Assembly: GCF_000018545.1 (NCBI RefSeq) | Contig: NC_012586.1 | Span: 1,054,001 to 1,118,000 of the forward strand | Direction: 5' to 3' | Source: Sinorhizobium fredii NGR234 | GTDB lineage: Bacteria; Pseudomonadota; Alphaproteobacteria; Rhizobiales; Rhizobiaceae | DNA: 64,000 nt | In this document: positions 42,761 through 51,453 of the stretch, one piece after another | How the letters are laid out: each line of letters begins with the position of its first letter | Position numbering within the stretch: position 1 is the first letter of the stretch | The notes under the pieces: generated by a model | Seen by the model: only the letters and a program-made list of their open reading frames with translations | Told to the model about the DNA's origin: nothing | Database searches by the model: none | Position numbers and translations under genes: made by a program

Positions 42761-45389
42761 GGATGATCCCCCTGATTTCGGAGCGGCAGGAGCCGCAATT
42801 GGTGCCGGCGCTGGTCTTTTGACCGACCGCCTCGACGCTGTGACAGCCTTCACGGATGGCGGCGGTGATCTGGTTGACACCGACGCTGAAGCAGGAACAG
42901 ACGGTCGCCCCCGGGTCGGGCTTGTCGGCACCGGGGCGGCCGGCGGCAACCGCGAAGCGCTTGCTGAGATTGGCGTGCGAAGCACTAAGCTGCGAAACCG
43001 CCCAGTTCCGCGCCACGGCGACCGGCCGGGGCGACAGGAACAGCGCGGCGAGCAACCTTTCGCCGTCGAAGAAGGCGAGGCGGAATTCGCCGGAGGTCCG
43101 GTCCGTATAGCCGATCGGGTCGATTTCGGCGGGAATTGAAAAGGCCTTCCGGCACCAGTCGATCCAATCGCCGTCCACATCGGTCTGGGCAAGCTCCATC
43201 CGCCATCCGCCCTCGGCCTTGGCAACCGCCCAATAGGCGGCGTCGAGCCCCTCGGGCTTCGTTGCCGAAACGGCGAAGCCGTATGTCTTGGCCGAGAAGC
43301 GTTTGGCCCGGACTGCGACGTTCTTCGACGCCGGCTGGCCGGAGAAGGGGTCGGTCAGAGGCGCGACGAGAGCGTCGATGCGCGCCTTCGAGGCGAATTG
43401 ATCATTCCAGTGCATCGGCACGAAGAGATTGCCTTCGGCCTGGCGATCGGTGACCAGAGCCCGCACGATCGCCGCGCCAAGCGGGCTCTCGATCGTCACG
43501 AGATCGGCATCGGATACGCCGATGGTCTGCGCATCGCGCGGGTGGATTTCGACGAAGGGCTCGGCCAGATGACTGGAAAGCCGCGCGCTCTTGCCGGAGC
43601 GGGTCATCGTGTGCCAGTGGTCTCGAACCCGGCCGGTATTGAGGGTATAGGGGAAGGCCGCATCGACACGGCGCGGCTGCGGCGCCTGAACGGCGATGAA
43701 GCGGGCGCGGCCATCCGCATGGTAGAACCCGCCTTCCGCGAAGAAGCGTCTCTCCTGCGGTGCCTTGTCCTTTGGCTGCGGCCATTGGAAAGGGGCGAGA
43801 GCGTCATAGGCCGCCGTTTCGATCACCGCATGGGCGCTGATATCGAAATCGCGGCGGCCGTCGTTTTCGAAGCCGGAAAGAGCGGCGTGCTCGGCAAAGA
43901 TCTCGGACTGCGACGAATGGCGGAAGGCCTCCTGAAATCCCATCCGCCGCGCGACCTCGGCGAGTTGCCACCAGTCGGCGCGCGCTTCGCCGGGCGCCGC
44001 GAGAAAGGCACGCTGGCGCGAGATGCGCCGCTCCGAATTGGTCACGGTGCCGTCCTTTTCGCCCCAGCCGAGCGACGGCAGGGCTACATGGGCGTGCCGG
44101 GCGGTATCGGTCTGTCGCTGCATCTCGGAGACGACGACGAAGGGGCAGGCCTTGATCGCCGCTTCGACGGCGTCGGCGTCGGGCATCGAGACGACCGGGT
44201 TGGTCGCCATGATCCACAGCGCCTTGATGCGGCCGTCGGCAACGGCGCGGAACATATCCACCGCCTTGAGGCCCGGCTTCGAGGCGACTGCGGGAGCCCC
44301 CCAGAAGCGCCGCACCAGATCGCGGTCGACCGACTTCTCGATATCGAGGTGGGCGGCAAGCATATTGGCAAGCCCGCCGACTTCGCGCCCGCCCATCGCA
44401 TTGGGCTGGCCCGTCAGCGAGAAGGGGCCCATGCCCGGGCGGCCGATGCGGCCGGCCGCAAGGTGACAGTTGAGGATGGCGTTGACCTTGTCGGTGCCGG
44501 CGGACGATTGGTTGACGCCCTGGCTGTAGCAGGTCACGACCTTTTCTGTCGCTTCGAACAGACGAAAGAATTCGCGCAGCTGTTTTTGCGCGAGGCCCGT
44601 CGCGTCCGACAGGGCAGGGAGATCGAGACCCGAAGCGGCCTGAAGGGCCTCGGCGAAGCCGTTGGTATTGGCCGAAACATAGTCCCAGCCGATGGCGCCG
44701 CTCTCGGCAAGATGAACGAGGAGCCCGTTGAAAAGCGCCACGTCGCCGTCCGGCGCGATCGCCAGATGCATGTCGGCGATGTCGGCCGTCATGGTCCGCC
44801 GGGGATCGATGACGACGACCTGCATCTCCGGGCGGTTTGCCTTCGCCGCCGCCAGGCGCTGGTAGAGCACCGGATGGCACCAGGCCATGTTGGAGCCGGT
44901 CAGGATGACGAGATCGGCGAGTTCCAGATCCTCATAGCTGCCCGGCACCGTATCCGAGCCGAAGGCGCGCCGATGGCCGGCGACAGAAGACGACATGCAG
45001 AGGCGCGAATTGGTATCGATATTGGCGGAGCCGATGAAGCCCTTCATCAGCTTGTTGGCGAGGTAGTAGTCCTCGGTCAGCAATTGCCCCGACACGTAAA
45101 GGGCCACCGAATCCGGTCCGTGCTCGGCGATGCTTTGCGAAAATTTTTCGGCTACGAGGTCAAGTGCTTCGTCCCAACCTGCGCGGCGGCCGCCGATTTC
45201 CGGATGGAGGAGACGGCCGTCGAGATCGAGGGTTTCGGCGAGCGCCGCGCCCTTCGAGCAGAGCCGGCCGAAATTGGCCGGATGCTCGGGATCGCCCTTG
45301 ACGCTGACGGCACCGTCATCACTCACGCGGGCGATGACGCCGCAGCCGACGCCGCAATAGGGACAGGTGGTCTTGACCTCGTGCGCCAT
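42732..45389 (-). CDS. nasA: Assimilatory nitrate reductase, large catalytic subunit
   Basis: 885 residues. It reduces nitrate to nitrite in the cytoplasm. N-terminal [4Fe-4S] site TCPYCGVGCGV...GRLCSKG; bis-MGD molybdenum domains with SRLCMSSSVAG as the Mo-ligand region; a C-terminal BFD-like [2Fe-2S] domain (GATVCSCFSVGVNQITAAI, TNCGSCRSE) typical of NasA of proteobacteria. No Tat signal, as expected for the assimilatory enzyme. Also called narB. Two bases after nirD; the cysG start lies inside its 3' end. Electron donor probably the NirB-type NADH module or a flavoprotein not found here. Confidence 0.93.
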   Translation of the reverse strand: MAHEVKTTCPYCGVGCGVIARVSDDGAVSVKGDPEHPANFGRLCSKGAALAETLDLDGRLLHPEIGGRRAGWDEALDLVAEKFSQSIAEHGPDSVALYVSGQLLTEDYYLANKLMKGFIGSANIDTNSRLCMSSSVAGHRRAFGSDTVPGSYEDLELADLVILTGSNMAWCHPVLYQRLAAAKANRPEMQVVVIDPRRTMTADIADMHLAIAPDGDVALFNGLLVHLAESGAIGWDYVSANTNGFAEALQAASGLDLPALSDATGLAQKQLREFFRLFEATEKVVTCYSQGVNQSSAGTDKVNAILNCHLAAGRIGRPGMGPFSLTGQPNAMGGREVGGLANMLAAHLDIEKSVDRDLVRRFWGAPAVASKPGLKAVDMFRAVADGRIKALWIMATNPVVSMPDADAVEAAIKACPFVVVSEMQRQTDTARHAHVALPSLGWGEKDGTVTNSERRISRQRAFLAAPGEARADWWQLAEVARRMGFQEAFRHSSQSEIFAEHAALSGFENDGRRDFDISAHAVIETAAYDALAPFQWPQPKDKAPQERRFFAEGGFYHADGRARFIAVQAPQPRRVDAAFPYTLNTGRVRDHWHTMTRSGKSARLSSHLAEPFVEIHPRDAQTIGVSDADLVTIESPLGAAIVRALVTDRQAEGNLFVPMHWNDQFASKARIDALVAPLTDPFSGQPASKNVAVRAKRFSAKTYGFAVSATKPEGLDAAYWAVAKAEGGWRMELAQTDVDGDWIDWCRKAFSIPAEIDPIGYTDRTSGEFRLAFFDGERLLAALFLSPRPVAVARNWAVSQLSASHANLSKRFAVAAGRPGADKPDPGATVCSCFSVGVNQITAAIREGCHSVEAVGQKTSAGTNCGSCRSEIRGIIHACLAAAAE

Positions 45390-45391
45390 GT

Positions 45392-45724
45392 CTACTCCGC
45401 GGCGGCCAGCGTCAGGTTCTCAAGCGCGATGGAGAGGGCGCCGTTGTCGTTCTTCACCGGGATGGTGCGTACCGCGCCTTCGTCGGCACCCAGCGCCTTG
45501 CCGGTTTCGAGCGAGATCACCCAGTTGTGCAGCGGGCAGGTGACGGCATTGCCATGGACAATGCCCTGGCTGAGCGGCCCGCCCTTGTGCGGGCAGTGAT
45601 CCTCGATCGCGAAGACCTCGTTCTCGGCGGTGCGGAAGACGGCGATCTTGCCGATCGGCGTCTTGACGCAACGGGCACCGCGCAGCGGAATGTCGCTGAT
45701 CTCGCCAATAGCAATCCAGTTCAT
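45392..45724 (-). CDS. nirD: Nitrite reductase small subunit
   Basis: 110 residues, a Rieske-fold subunit of NADH-dependent nitrite reductase. CPHKGGPLSQG and CPLHNWVISLETG have the Cys-His pairs of a Rieske [2Fe-2S] site (CPH, CPLH), so the cluster is likely present. GAGGTGATGACA precedes the ATG chosen at 45724. It is 10 bases after nirB and feeds the complex with it. Confidence 0.92.
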   Translation of the reverse strand: MNWIAIGEISDIPLRGARCVKTPIGKIAVFRTAENEVFAIEDHCPHKGGPLSQGIVHGNAVTCPLHNWVISLETGKALGADEGAVRTIPVKNDNGALSIALENLTLAAAE

Positions 45725-45734
45725 TGTCATCACC

Positions 45735-48197
45735 TCATTCCGCTGCCTGGTTGAAGCCGACCGTCGCCATCGGCCGGAACTCATGCTTGTCCTTGCCGGA
45801 GACGCGCTCCGACCAGGGATCGACCTGGGCGAACTTCTGGCTGAAGACGAAACGGTCGTAAAAGGCCTTGCGCTTCTCGGCATCGTCCATGATCTGCCGG
45901 CGGATCTCGTCGAGGCCGATGCGCTTCGCCCACTTGTAGATGCGCTCCAGGTAGCGGGCCTGTTCACGATACATCTGCGTCAGCGCGACGATATGCTCGA
46001 GCGCCTCGTCCTCGGTCTTGACCAGCCCCAGAACCTCGGTGCCCTTGATATCGAGACCGGCGGCGCCGGCGAAGTGGATCTCGAAGCCGGAGTCGACGCA
46101 GATCACGCCGATGTCCTTGCAGGTCGCTTCGGCGCAGTTGCGCGGGCAGCCGGAGACGGCCATCTTCAACTTGGCCGGCGTCCACGAGCCCCACATGAAC
46201 TTCTCGATGCGGATGCCGAGGCCGGTCGAATCCTGGGTGCCGAAGCGACACCAGTCGGAGCCGACGCAGGTCTTTACGGTCCTGAGGCCCTTGGCATAGG
46301 CCTGGCCGGAGACGAAGCCGGCCTTGCCGAGATCGGACCAGACCGCCGGCAGGTCCTCCTTCTCGATGCCGAGCAGGTCGATGCGCTGGCCGCCGGTGAC
46401 CTTGACCAGCGGAACGTTAAACTTGTCGACGACATCGGCGATGGCGCGCAGTTCCTGCGAATTGGTGACGCCGCCCCACATGCGCGGCACCACCGAATAG
46501 GTGCCGTCCTTCTGGATGTTGGCGTGGACGCGCTCGTTGATGAAGCGCGACTGGTAGTCGTCGGCATATTCGTCCGGCCAGTCGCAGACGAGATAGTAGT
46601 TGAGGGCGGGGCGACATTTGGCGCAGCCGCAGGAGGTCTTCCACTCGAGTTCCTGCATGACGGCGGGAATCGTCTTCAGCCCCTTCGCCTTGATCAGCCG
46701 GCGCACGTCGTCATGGCCGAGTTCGGTGCAGTTGCACATCCGCTGGACGGCGGCGGGGTTGTAGCCTTCGCCGAGGGTAACCGACATCAGCTGCTCGACG
46801 AGACCCGTGCAGGAGCCGCAGGAGGCCGACGCCTTGGTGTGGGCGCGCACCTCGTCGAGCGAGGTCAAACCCTTGGACGTGATCGTCGAGACGATCTTGC
46901 CCTTGCACACGCCGTTGCAGCCGCAGATTTCCGCATCATCCGGCAAGGCTGCAACGGCCGCCGTAGGGTCCAGCGGGGCTCCTCCCTGATAGGCCTGGCC
47001 GAAGATCAGGGTGTCGCGCATTTCGGAGATGTCGGTGCCGCGCTTCAACAGGTCGTTGAACCAGGCGCCGTCCGTGGTCTCGCCGTAGAGCACCGTACCG
47101 ACGATGCGGTTTTCCTTGAGCACCAGCCGCTTGTAGACGCCGGCGGTGGCGTCGCGCAGCACGATCTCCTCGCGGTCGTCTCCGTCGGCGAAGTCGCCGA
47201 CCGAATAGAGGTTGATGCCGGTCACCTTCAGCTTGGTCGGGGTGTCCGAGTGGACGAAGGCCGCCTTGCGCTCTCCGGCAAGGTGAGAGGCGGCAACCCG
47301 GGCCATCTCGTAGAGCGGCGCCACGAGGCCATAGACCATTCCGCCGACTTCGGCGCACTCGCCGAGCGCCATGATGTCTCCGTCGGAGGTCTGCATGCCG
47401 GTGTCGACGACGATGCCGCGGTTGACGGCAAGCCCGGCATCCTTGGCCAGGCCGGCATTCGGCCTGATGCCGACGGCCATGACGACGAGTGTCGCCGGAA
47501 TGATCCGGCCGTCGTCGAGTTCGATGCCCTCGACCTTTTCCTCGCCGACGATGCGTTTGGTATTCGCCTTTGTAATGACCTTGATGCCGCGTTCTTCGAC
47601 CGCTTTCTGAAGCAGGTAGCCGGCGGCCGGGTCGAGCTGGCGCTCCATCAGGGTCGGCATGACGTGCAGGACCGTGACGTCCATGCCGCGCTGGGCGAGA
47701 CCGGCGGCCGCTTCCAGGCCAAGCAGGCCGCCACCGATGACGACCGCCTTTTCGCGCGACTGGGCGGCGAGCAGCATCGCCTGCACGTCATCGAGGTCGC
47801 GATAGGTGATGACGCCGCGCAGGTCCTTGCCGGGCACGGGGATGATGAAGGGCACCGAGCCGGTGGCGATCACCAGCTTGTCGTAGCTTTCCGTAACGCC
47901 ATGGTCGGACGTGACCGTCTTGGCGTTGCGGTCGATCGCGACGATCTTGTGACCCTTGTAGAGGGTGATGCCGTGCTTGATGTACCAGCCGTCGCCATGG
48001 ATGATGATCTCTTCATAGTCTTTTTCGCCGGACAGCACCGGCGAGAGCATGATGCGGTCATAATTGACGCGCGGCTCGGCGTTGAAGATCGTCACTTGAT
48101 AGCGCCCGGGCGCCTTCTCGAAGAGCTCTTCGAGCATGCGGCCCGGCGCCATGCCGTTGCCGACGATGACGAGTTTTTCAGGGGTGCGTTCAGCCAT
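45735..48197 (-). CDS. nirB: Nitrite reductase [NAD(P)H] large subunit
   Basis: 820 residues. Reduces nitrite to ammonium with six electrons. N-terminal FAD/NAD module (KLVIVGNGMAPGRMLEEL, VVIGGGLLGLEAAAGLAQRG), BFD-type [2Fe-2S] domain (CGCNGVCKGKI, SCGSCTGLVEQL), then the sirohaem/[4Fe-4S] domains with TCVGSDWCRFGTQDS and SGCPRNCAEATCKD, the four cluster cysteines. Full length. Seven bases after the 53-codon remnant; followed by nirD, nasA and cysG as one transcript. Confidence 0.95.
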   Translation of the reverse strand: MAERTPEKLVIVGNGMAPGRMLEELFEKAPGRYQVTIFNAEPRVNYDRIMLSPVLSGEKDYEEIIIHGDGWYIKHGITLYKGHKIVAIDRNAKTVTSDHGVTESYDKLVIATGSVPFIIPVPGKDLRGVITYRDLDDVQAMLLAAQSREKAVVIGGGLLGLEAAAGLAQRGMDVTVLHVMPTLMERQLDPAAGYLLQKAVEERGIKVITKANTKRIVGEEKVEGIELDDGRIIPATLVVMAVGIRPNAGLAKDAGLAVNRGIVVDTGMQTSDGDIMALGECAEVGGMVYGLVAPLYEMARVAASHLAGERKAAFVHSDTPTKLKVTGINLYSVGDFADGDDREEIVLRDATAGVYKRLVLKENRIVGTVLYGETTDGAWFNDLLKRGTDISEMRDTLIFGQAYQGGAPLDPTAAVAALPDDAEICGCNGVCKGKIVSTITSKGLTSLDEVRAHTKASASCGSCTGLVEQLMSVTLGEGYNPAAVQRMCNCTELGHDDVRRLIKAKGLKTIPAVMQELEWKTSCGCAKCRPALNYYLVCDWPDEYADDYQSRFINERVHANIQKDGTYSVVPRMWGGVTNSQELRAIADVVDKFNVPLVKVTGGQRIDLLGIEKEDLPAVWSDLGKAGFVSGQAYAKGLRTVKTCVGSDWCRFGTQDSTGLGIRIEKFMWGSWTPAKLKMAVSGCPRNCAEATCKDIGVICVDSGFEIHFAGAAGLDIKGTEVLGLVKTEDEALEHIVALTQMYREQARYLERIYKWAKRIGLDEIRRQIMDDAEKRKAFYDRFVFSQKFAQVDPWSERVSGKDKHEFRPMATVGFNQAAE

Positions 48198-48204
48198 TGG
48201 GTAA

Positions 48205-48366
48205 TCACTCCGCAGCTTCGACGAAGCGCACGGCTTCGCGACAGTTCAGGTAGGTCCGGCCGGAGGCGAGCTCGATCGGCCGGCGCTCAGGCGCGAACAC
48301 CCCATCGAGGGCATCGCCAATTCGTGCAAACGGTCCGTTGGCCATCATCACGATGCGGTCGGTCAT
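48205..48366 (-). CDS. 53-codon remnant resembling the C-terminus of a nitrate ABC ATPase (NrtC/NrtD)
   Basis: MTDRIVMMANGPFARIGDAL, then VFAPERRPIELASGRTYLN: this matches the last 50 residues of NrtC/NrtD-type nitrate transporter ATPases, where the (L)TDRIVMMxNGP segment follows the H-loop. The whole catalytic part (Walker A, signature, Walker B) is missing, and the sequence ahead of the Met is unrelated. GAGGAAGGTGCGC before the ATG would still let it be translated, 7 bases before nirB. Best read as a scar of a deleted nitrate importer between the leader and nirB; a functional leader peptide is a weaker alternative. Confidence 0.65.
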   Translation of the reverse strand: MTDRIVMMANGPFARIGDALDGVFAPERRPIELASGRTYLNCREAVRFVEAAE

Positions 48367-48491
48367 GCGCACCTTCCTCAAATCCGTTGACCGGTCGAAA
48401 CCGGCATAAAAAAAACGCCGCTCGGACTTTCGCGCTCCGGGACCGGGAGGGTCTCCTGGAGGCAATGACCTTGCGACGTCGGTGTCTTTGG

Positions 48492-48510
48492 CAGGCGCCA
48501 TCGGCGCCTG
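48492..48510 (-). promoter_or_regulatory. Second leader hairpin
   Basis: Perfect 8-bp stem CAGGCGCC/GGCGCCTG with a GAT (minus strand) triloop, six bases after the first hairpin. Too tight a loop to be a standard second ANTAR hairpin. Confidence 0.55.
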
Positions 48511-48516
48511 AGCTCG

Positions 48517-48538
48517 TTTCAATCGCCTTTGATTGAAA
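48517..48538 (-). promoter_or_regulatory. Putative ANTAR-target hairpin
   Basis: Perfect 8-bp stem TTTCAATC/GATTGAAA enclosing the hexaloop AAAGGC, with A at loop position 1 and G at position 4, the residues that define ANTAR-protein target hairpins. It begins at the predicted RNA 5' end. Its likely binder is NasT (50063-50653). Confidence 0.6.
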
Positions 48539-48550
48539 CAGTTCTAGAAA

Positions 48551-48566
48551 AGCAAGCGCCGTGCCA
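48551..48566 (-). promoter_or_regulatory. Sigma-54 promoter of the nitrate assimilation operon
   Basis: Minus strand TGGCACGGCGCTTGCT: an exact match to the RpoN consensus TGGCACG-N4-TTGCW. GC at the -12 position places the RNA start near 48540. NtrC would be the expected activator, giving nitrogen control; NasT adds nitrate control. Confidence 0.8.
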
Positions 48567-48711
48567 ATTTGGCAGATGCCTTCGATGTCATTGATATTGT
48601 TGAAGAAGTGCAATGCTTGTCAGGTGCACAAAAAGACGCCATTCAGGCCGGATGGTCAATAATTGTGCGGTGCGGTATCGGGAATGCTGCTTAAAAAAGC
48701 AGCGCCTTCGC

Positions 48712-50016
48712 TCAGATGTCGTCGAGCGAAGCGTCGGGAAGGCTGGTCGCCTTTACAGGAAAGGCCTCGATGTAATCCCGGATCAGTTTCGGGTCGAAGA
48801 TGTGTCCGTCCATGAAGCGATCATCGGGCATTGCGCCTTCGACAGCAAAGTCGTCCATCGCCGGCGGGGCCAGTCTCCCGAGAGCCCGGCGGTAAAGTGC
48901 CGGCCGGTAGGCGGAAAGGCTTGCCTCGGTCCCCTCGGTGGACAACGCCGTCTGTCCCCAGCGGACCATCTGGCTGTAGATCCACAGCGCCTGGCTCGGC
49001 CGGGGAAAATTGGCGAAGCCCGCGTGGAAGACGAAATAGTCGTCGATGACACGCTGGTTGCCTTCTGGATCGATGGTGAATTCGCCGGCCAGCACCCGGC
49101 GGATGATGTCGACGGGGGCGCCGACGTAGCGTTGTTCGGCAAGAGCCTCCGCGAGTGCTGCGCGGTTCTCAGCCGCGTCGCACCAGCGGGCAGCGGCGTC
49201 CAGCGCAACGATCAGGCGTGAAACGGTCTCCGGATTGGCATCGGCCCATTCCGGTCGCATGCCGAGGACCTTTTCCGGCGCGGAGGGCCAGATGTCCTGC
49301 TTGGTCGCGACGATGCGACCGACGCCACGCTCCGAGGCGACCATGTTCCACGGGGCGCCGACGCAAAAGCCGTCGATGGCGCTGGCTGCGAGCGCATCGG
49401 ATGTCATCGGCGGCGGCACGACGACGAGCTTGACGTCGCGGTCCGGGTCGATGCCTCCGGCCGCCAGCCAATAGCGGAACTCGTAATTGTGCGAGGAAAA
49501 CGGGTAGGTGACGCCAAGCGTCAGCGGCGGCCGGCCGGCGGCCCGGTTGCGCCGGATCACGGCTGCCAGGGCCTGCGCGTTCGAAAGGGCGGTTGCGCCG
49601 GCGTCGAGGTCGCCCGCCATCTGCATGTCGGCATAGAGCCGCGACGACAGGGTGATCGCATTGCCGCCGCGTCCGAGCGAAAAGGGCGCGATTGTCGGCG
49701 ATGGGTTGGAGCCGAGGCCGAGCATCGCGGCGACCGGCATCGGCGAGAGCATGTGTGCCACGTCGAACTGGCGAAAGGCGAGACGGTCGCGGACGTTTGC
49801 CCAGGAGACCTCCTTCACCAGATCGAGGGTGATACCTTCCTTCTGCGCGAAGCCGAATTCGGCGGCGGCGATCAGCACGGCCGCATCGACGAGCGGAATA
49901 AAGCCGGCCCGCACGGTACGTGATCCTTCGTGTCCTGCGATTGCCGGGGCCGGCAGGCCATCGCCGGCGGCAAGTTTGCTCGCCTTGGACTGGTCGATAT
50001 GCGTCAATGCGTTCAC
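48712..50016 (-). CDS. nasS: NasS nitrate/nitrite sensor (NrtA-like, cytoplasmic)
   Basis: 434 residues of the NrtA/CmpA nitrate-binding fold (VRAGFIPLVDAAVLIAAAEF, RDRLAFRQFDVAHMLSPMPV, VTYPFSSHNYEFRYWLAAGG). There is no signal peptide or lipobox, only a hydrophilic start, so it is the soluble sensor NasS rather than the transporter's binding protein. NasS holds NasT inactive until nitrate or nitrite binds. GTG start after GGGGGAGATCGGA. Second gene of the nasTS pair, 46 bases after nasT, directly before the leader it controls. Confidence 0.88.
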   Translation of the reverse strand: MNALTHIDQSKASKLAAGDGLPAPAIAGHEGSRTVRAGFIPLVDAAVLIAAAEFGFAQKEGITLDLVKEVSWANVRDRLAFRQFDVAHMLSPMPVAAMLGLGSNPSPTIAPFSLGRGGNAITLSSRLYADMQMAGDLDAGATALSNAQALAAVIRRNRAAGRPPLTLGVTYPFSSHNYEFRYWLAAGGIDPDRDVKLVVVPPPMTSDALAASAIDGFCVGAPWNMVASERGVGRIVATKQDIWPSAPEKVLGMRPEWADANPETVSRLIVALDAAARWCDAAENRAALAEALAEQRYVGAPVDIIRRVLAGEFTIDPEGNQRVIDDYFVFHAGFANFPRPSQALWIYSQMVRWGQTALSTEGTEASLSAYRPALYRRALGRLAPPAMDDFAVEGAMPDDRFMDGHIFDPKLIRDYIEAFPVKATSLPDASLDDI

Positions 50017-50062
50017 TCCGATCTCCCCCGGCGCGCTGCCCGGTGCGGCTGGTGTCCGTCGT

Positions 50063-50653
50063 TCATCGGATCAGCAATCCGGCGGCGGTGACCACGCTTT
50101 GCGCGATTTCCGAGATCTTCTTTTTCTCGTTCATTGCGGTTTGGCGAAGCAGCGTGAAGGCCTCCTCCTCGGAAAGCCCTCGCATTTTCATGAGGATGCC
50201 TTTGGCGCGCTCGACGAGCTTGCGTTCCTCGAGGGCCGATTTTGCGTCGGCAAGTTCCCGTTGAAGCCGGCTGAAGGCATTGAAACGGCTGACGGCCATG
50301 TCGAGGATAGGCTTGACGCGTTCCTTTCTGAGCCCGTCGATCACGTAAGCAGAGACGCCGGCCTCGACTGCCGCCTCGATCGAGGCGGTGTCGGAGCGGT
50401 CGACGAACATGGCAATCGGCCGGCCGACGGTGCGCGTCAGCTGGAAGAGGTGCTCCATCATGTCCCGGTTGGGGTTTTCGATGTCGATGACGATCACGTC
50501 GGGCTGCAGCGTCTCGATGGTGCGTGCAACCCCGTGAACTTCGTGGATGACCGTGACATTGCCGTGGCCTGCTTCGCGCAGGCCCTCCTCGATGATCGAG
50601 GCGCGAATGGCGTTCTCGTCAATGACTAGAATGGTCAGGTCTCGCTGGGACAT
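50063..50653 (-). CDS. nasT: NasT, ANTAR-domain antiterminator
   Basis: 196 residues. A receiver-like domain (LTILVIDENAIRASIIEEGL, DVIVIDIENPNRDMMEH) is followed by a C-terminal ANTAR RNA-binding domain at about 135-190 (ERKLVERAKGILMKMRGLSE, EEAFTLLRQTAM). NasT binds hairpins in the leader of nitrate assimilation mRNAs and lets polymerase pass the terminator; NasS inhibits it without nitrate. The receiver pocket has Asp/Glu residues but phosphorylation is not needed in the known systems. Its target hairpin is proposed at 48517-48538. Confidence 0.92.
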   Translation of the reverse strand: MSQRDLTILVIDENAIRASIIEEGLREAGHGNVTVIHEVHGVARTIETLQPDVIVIDIENPNRDMMEHLFQLTRTVGRPIAMFVDRSDTASIEAAVEAGVSAYVIDGLRKERVKPILDMAVSRFNAFSRLQRELADAKSALEERKLVERAKGILMKMRGLSEEEAFTLLRQTAMNEKKKISEIAQSVVTAAGLLIR

Positions 50654-51061
50654 GCTCCATCATGATGCAGTGCAGCAAGTTTCGCAACATATTTCTGCCT
50701 AAATAATTTGCGACTATCATAAATGATTAAAAATAAGGCGACATGCCTCGGTGATGCCTCTCACTGCGTAAAAAATAGGCCCGAATTTCGATCTGAGAGG
50801 GTGGGCGCGCGCGAATACAATCACCGCGGCTCCCGTCGCTTCTTCCCATCCGGCGGTTGGTTAGGCAGGTCTCGGACGGTGATTCGAAGAACGAGCGCAA
50901 CGGTCCCATCTTCCCCACACTCGGTGATTTGCGTAGATTAGCCAGAGCTAAATCTATGCGGGCTCATTTGTCTGCAGGGAGGTGTTCGCCGAGCCTTGGT
51001 CGGCTGCCCGTGTCGGGCCTGCGATGGTGTTGGTACCCTTGAACGGCTAGCGGAGGAGTGG
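50654..51061. other. Intergenic region between nasT and a small membrane-protein gene (408 bases)
   Basis: The first 100 bases next to nasT are AT-rich (an ordinary promoter for nasTS is likely), the rest is mixed. No open frame with coding character, no clear hairpin and no known operator was found. Confidence 0.5.
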
Positions 51062-51409
51062 ATGGTACGCGTTCTAGATCGCGCTGCTTTCGAGGAAATC
51101 GCAACGGGACTTGCATTGGTGGTTGTGCCCGCTTTTGTGGGGCAGGTGTTGCTTGGCGAGGCACTGACGGGCGTTGCTGTCCCGACGGCGCGGATAGCAG
51201 GTATCGCCCTGATCGCACTGGGCGTCGCCTGCTGGAAGAACTCCGGTCTGCTCGGCATGCTGGTCTACAGCGCAGCAGTCATGTTCTATCTAGGTTATGT
51301 CGGACTGGTGGAGAGCTTCGCTGGCGTCCTTCTGTGGCCGGCGGTTGGGCTTCATGCGGTGCTGTCGGCCTTGCTCTGGCGCAGTCATGCGAAAACCAAC
51401 CCCTCCTAG
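51062..51409 (+). CDS. Small four-helix membrane protein
   Basis: 115 residues with four hydrophobic helices: ALVVVPAFVGQVLLG, IAGIALIALGVACW, LLGMLVYSAAVMFYLGYVGL and LLWPAVGLHAVLSALLW. Start at 51062 after GCGGAGGAGTGG. No family recognised; cysteine and histidine content is too low to suggest a metal or heme role. Stands alone, flanked by a 408-base gap and a repeat element. Confidence 0.65.
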   Translation: MVRVLDRAAFEEIATGLALVVVPAFVGQVLLGEALTGVAVPTARIAGIALIALGVACWKNSGLLGMLVYSAAVMFYLGYVGLVESFAGVLLWPAVGLHAVLSALLWRSHAKTNPS

Positions 51410-51412
51410 CTC

Positions 51413-51435
51413 GCAAGGCGCGCGGCGCTGTAGTG
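51413..51435 (-). repeat. Partial copy of a rhizobial intergenic repeat
   Basis: On the minus strand CACTACAGCGCCGCGCGCCT..., the left end of the element seen at 55361-55406 and 61343-61446. Only this arm is present. Confidence 0.5.
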
Positions 51436-51453
51436 CCGGATTTTCCCGTGGTG

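Larger units (their letters stand above)
48367..48540 (-). promoter_or_regulatory. Structured 5' leader of the nirBD-nasA-cysG transcript
   Basis: If the sigma-54 promoter at 48551-48566 is used, the RNA starts near 48540. The leader then holds an A1/G4 hexaloop hairpin, a GC hairpin, an 80-base stretch and a U8 run at 48415-48408, before the remnant ORF. This is the layout expected for transcription antitermination by the ANTAR protein NasT encoded upstream. I could not draw a convincing terminator stem directly ahead of the U8 run. Confidence 0.6.

Noticed and set aside
48408..48440. Intrinsic terminator ahead of the U8 run in the nirB leader
   Set aside because: The T-run is clear but no stable stem directly in front could be drawn by hand (only a 4-bp CGGA/TCCG pair with a 9-base loop); not annotated as a terminator.
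45630..48536. A very long open frame on the plus strand opposite nirB
   Set aside because: It runs through the complement of nirB, whose own frame has all expected motifs; in GC-rich DNA the antisense frame is often open. No family pattern in its translation.
48712..50016. Reading this gene as nrtA, the nitrate transporter binding protein
   Set aside because: No signal peptide or lipobox, and it is paired with an ANTAR gene and has no permease partner; NasS fits better.
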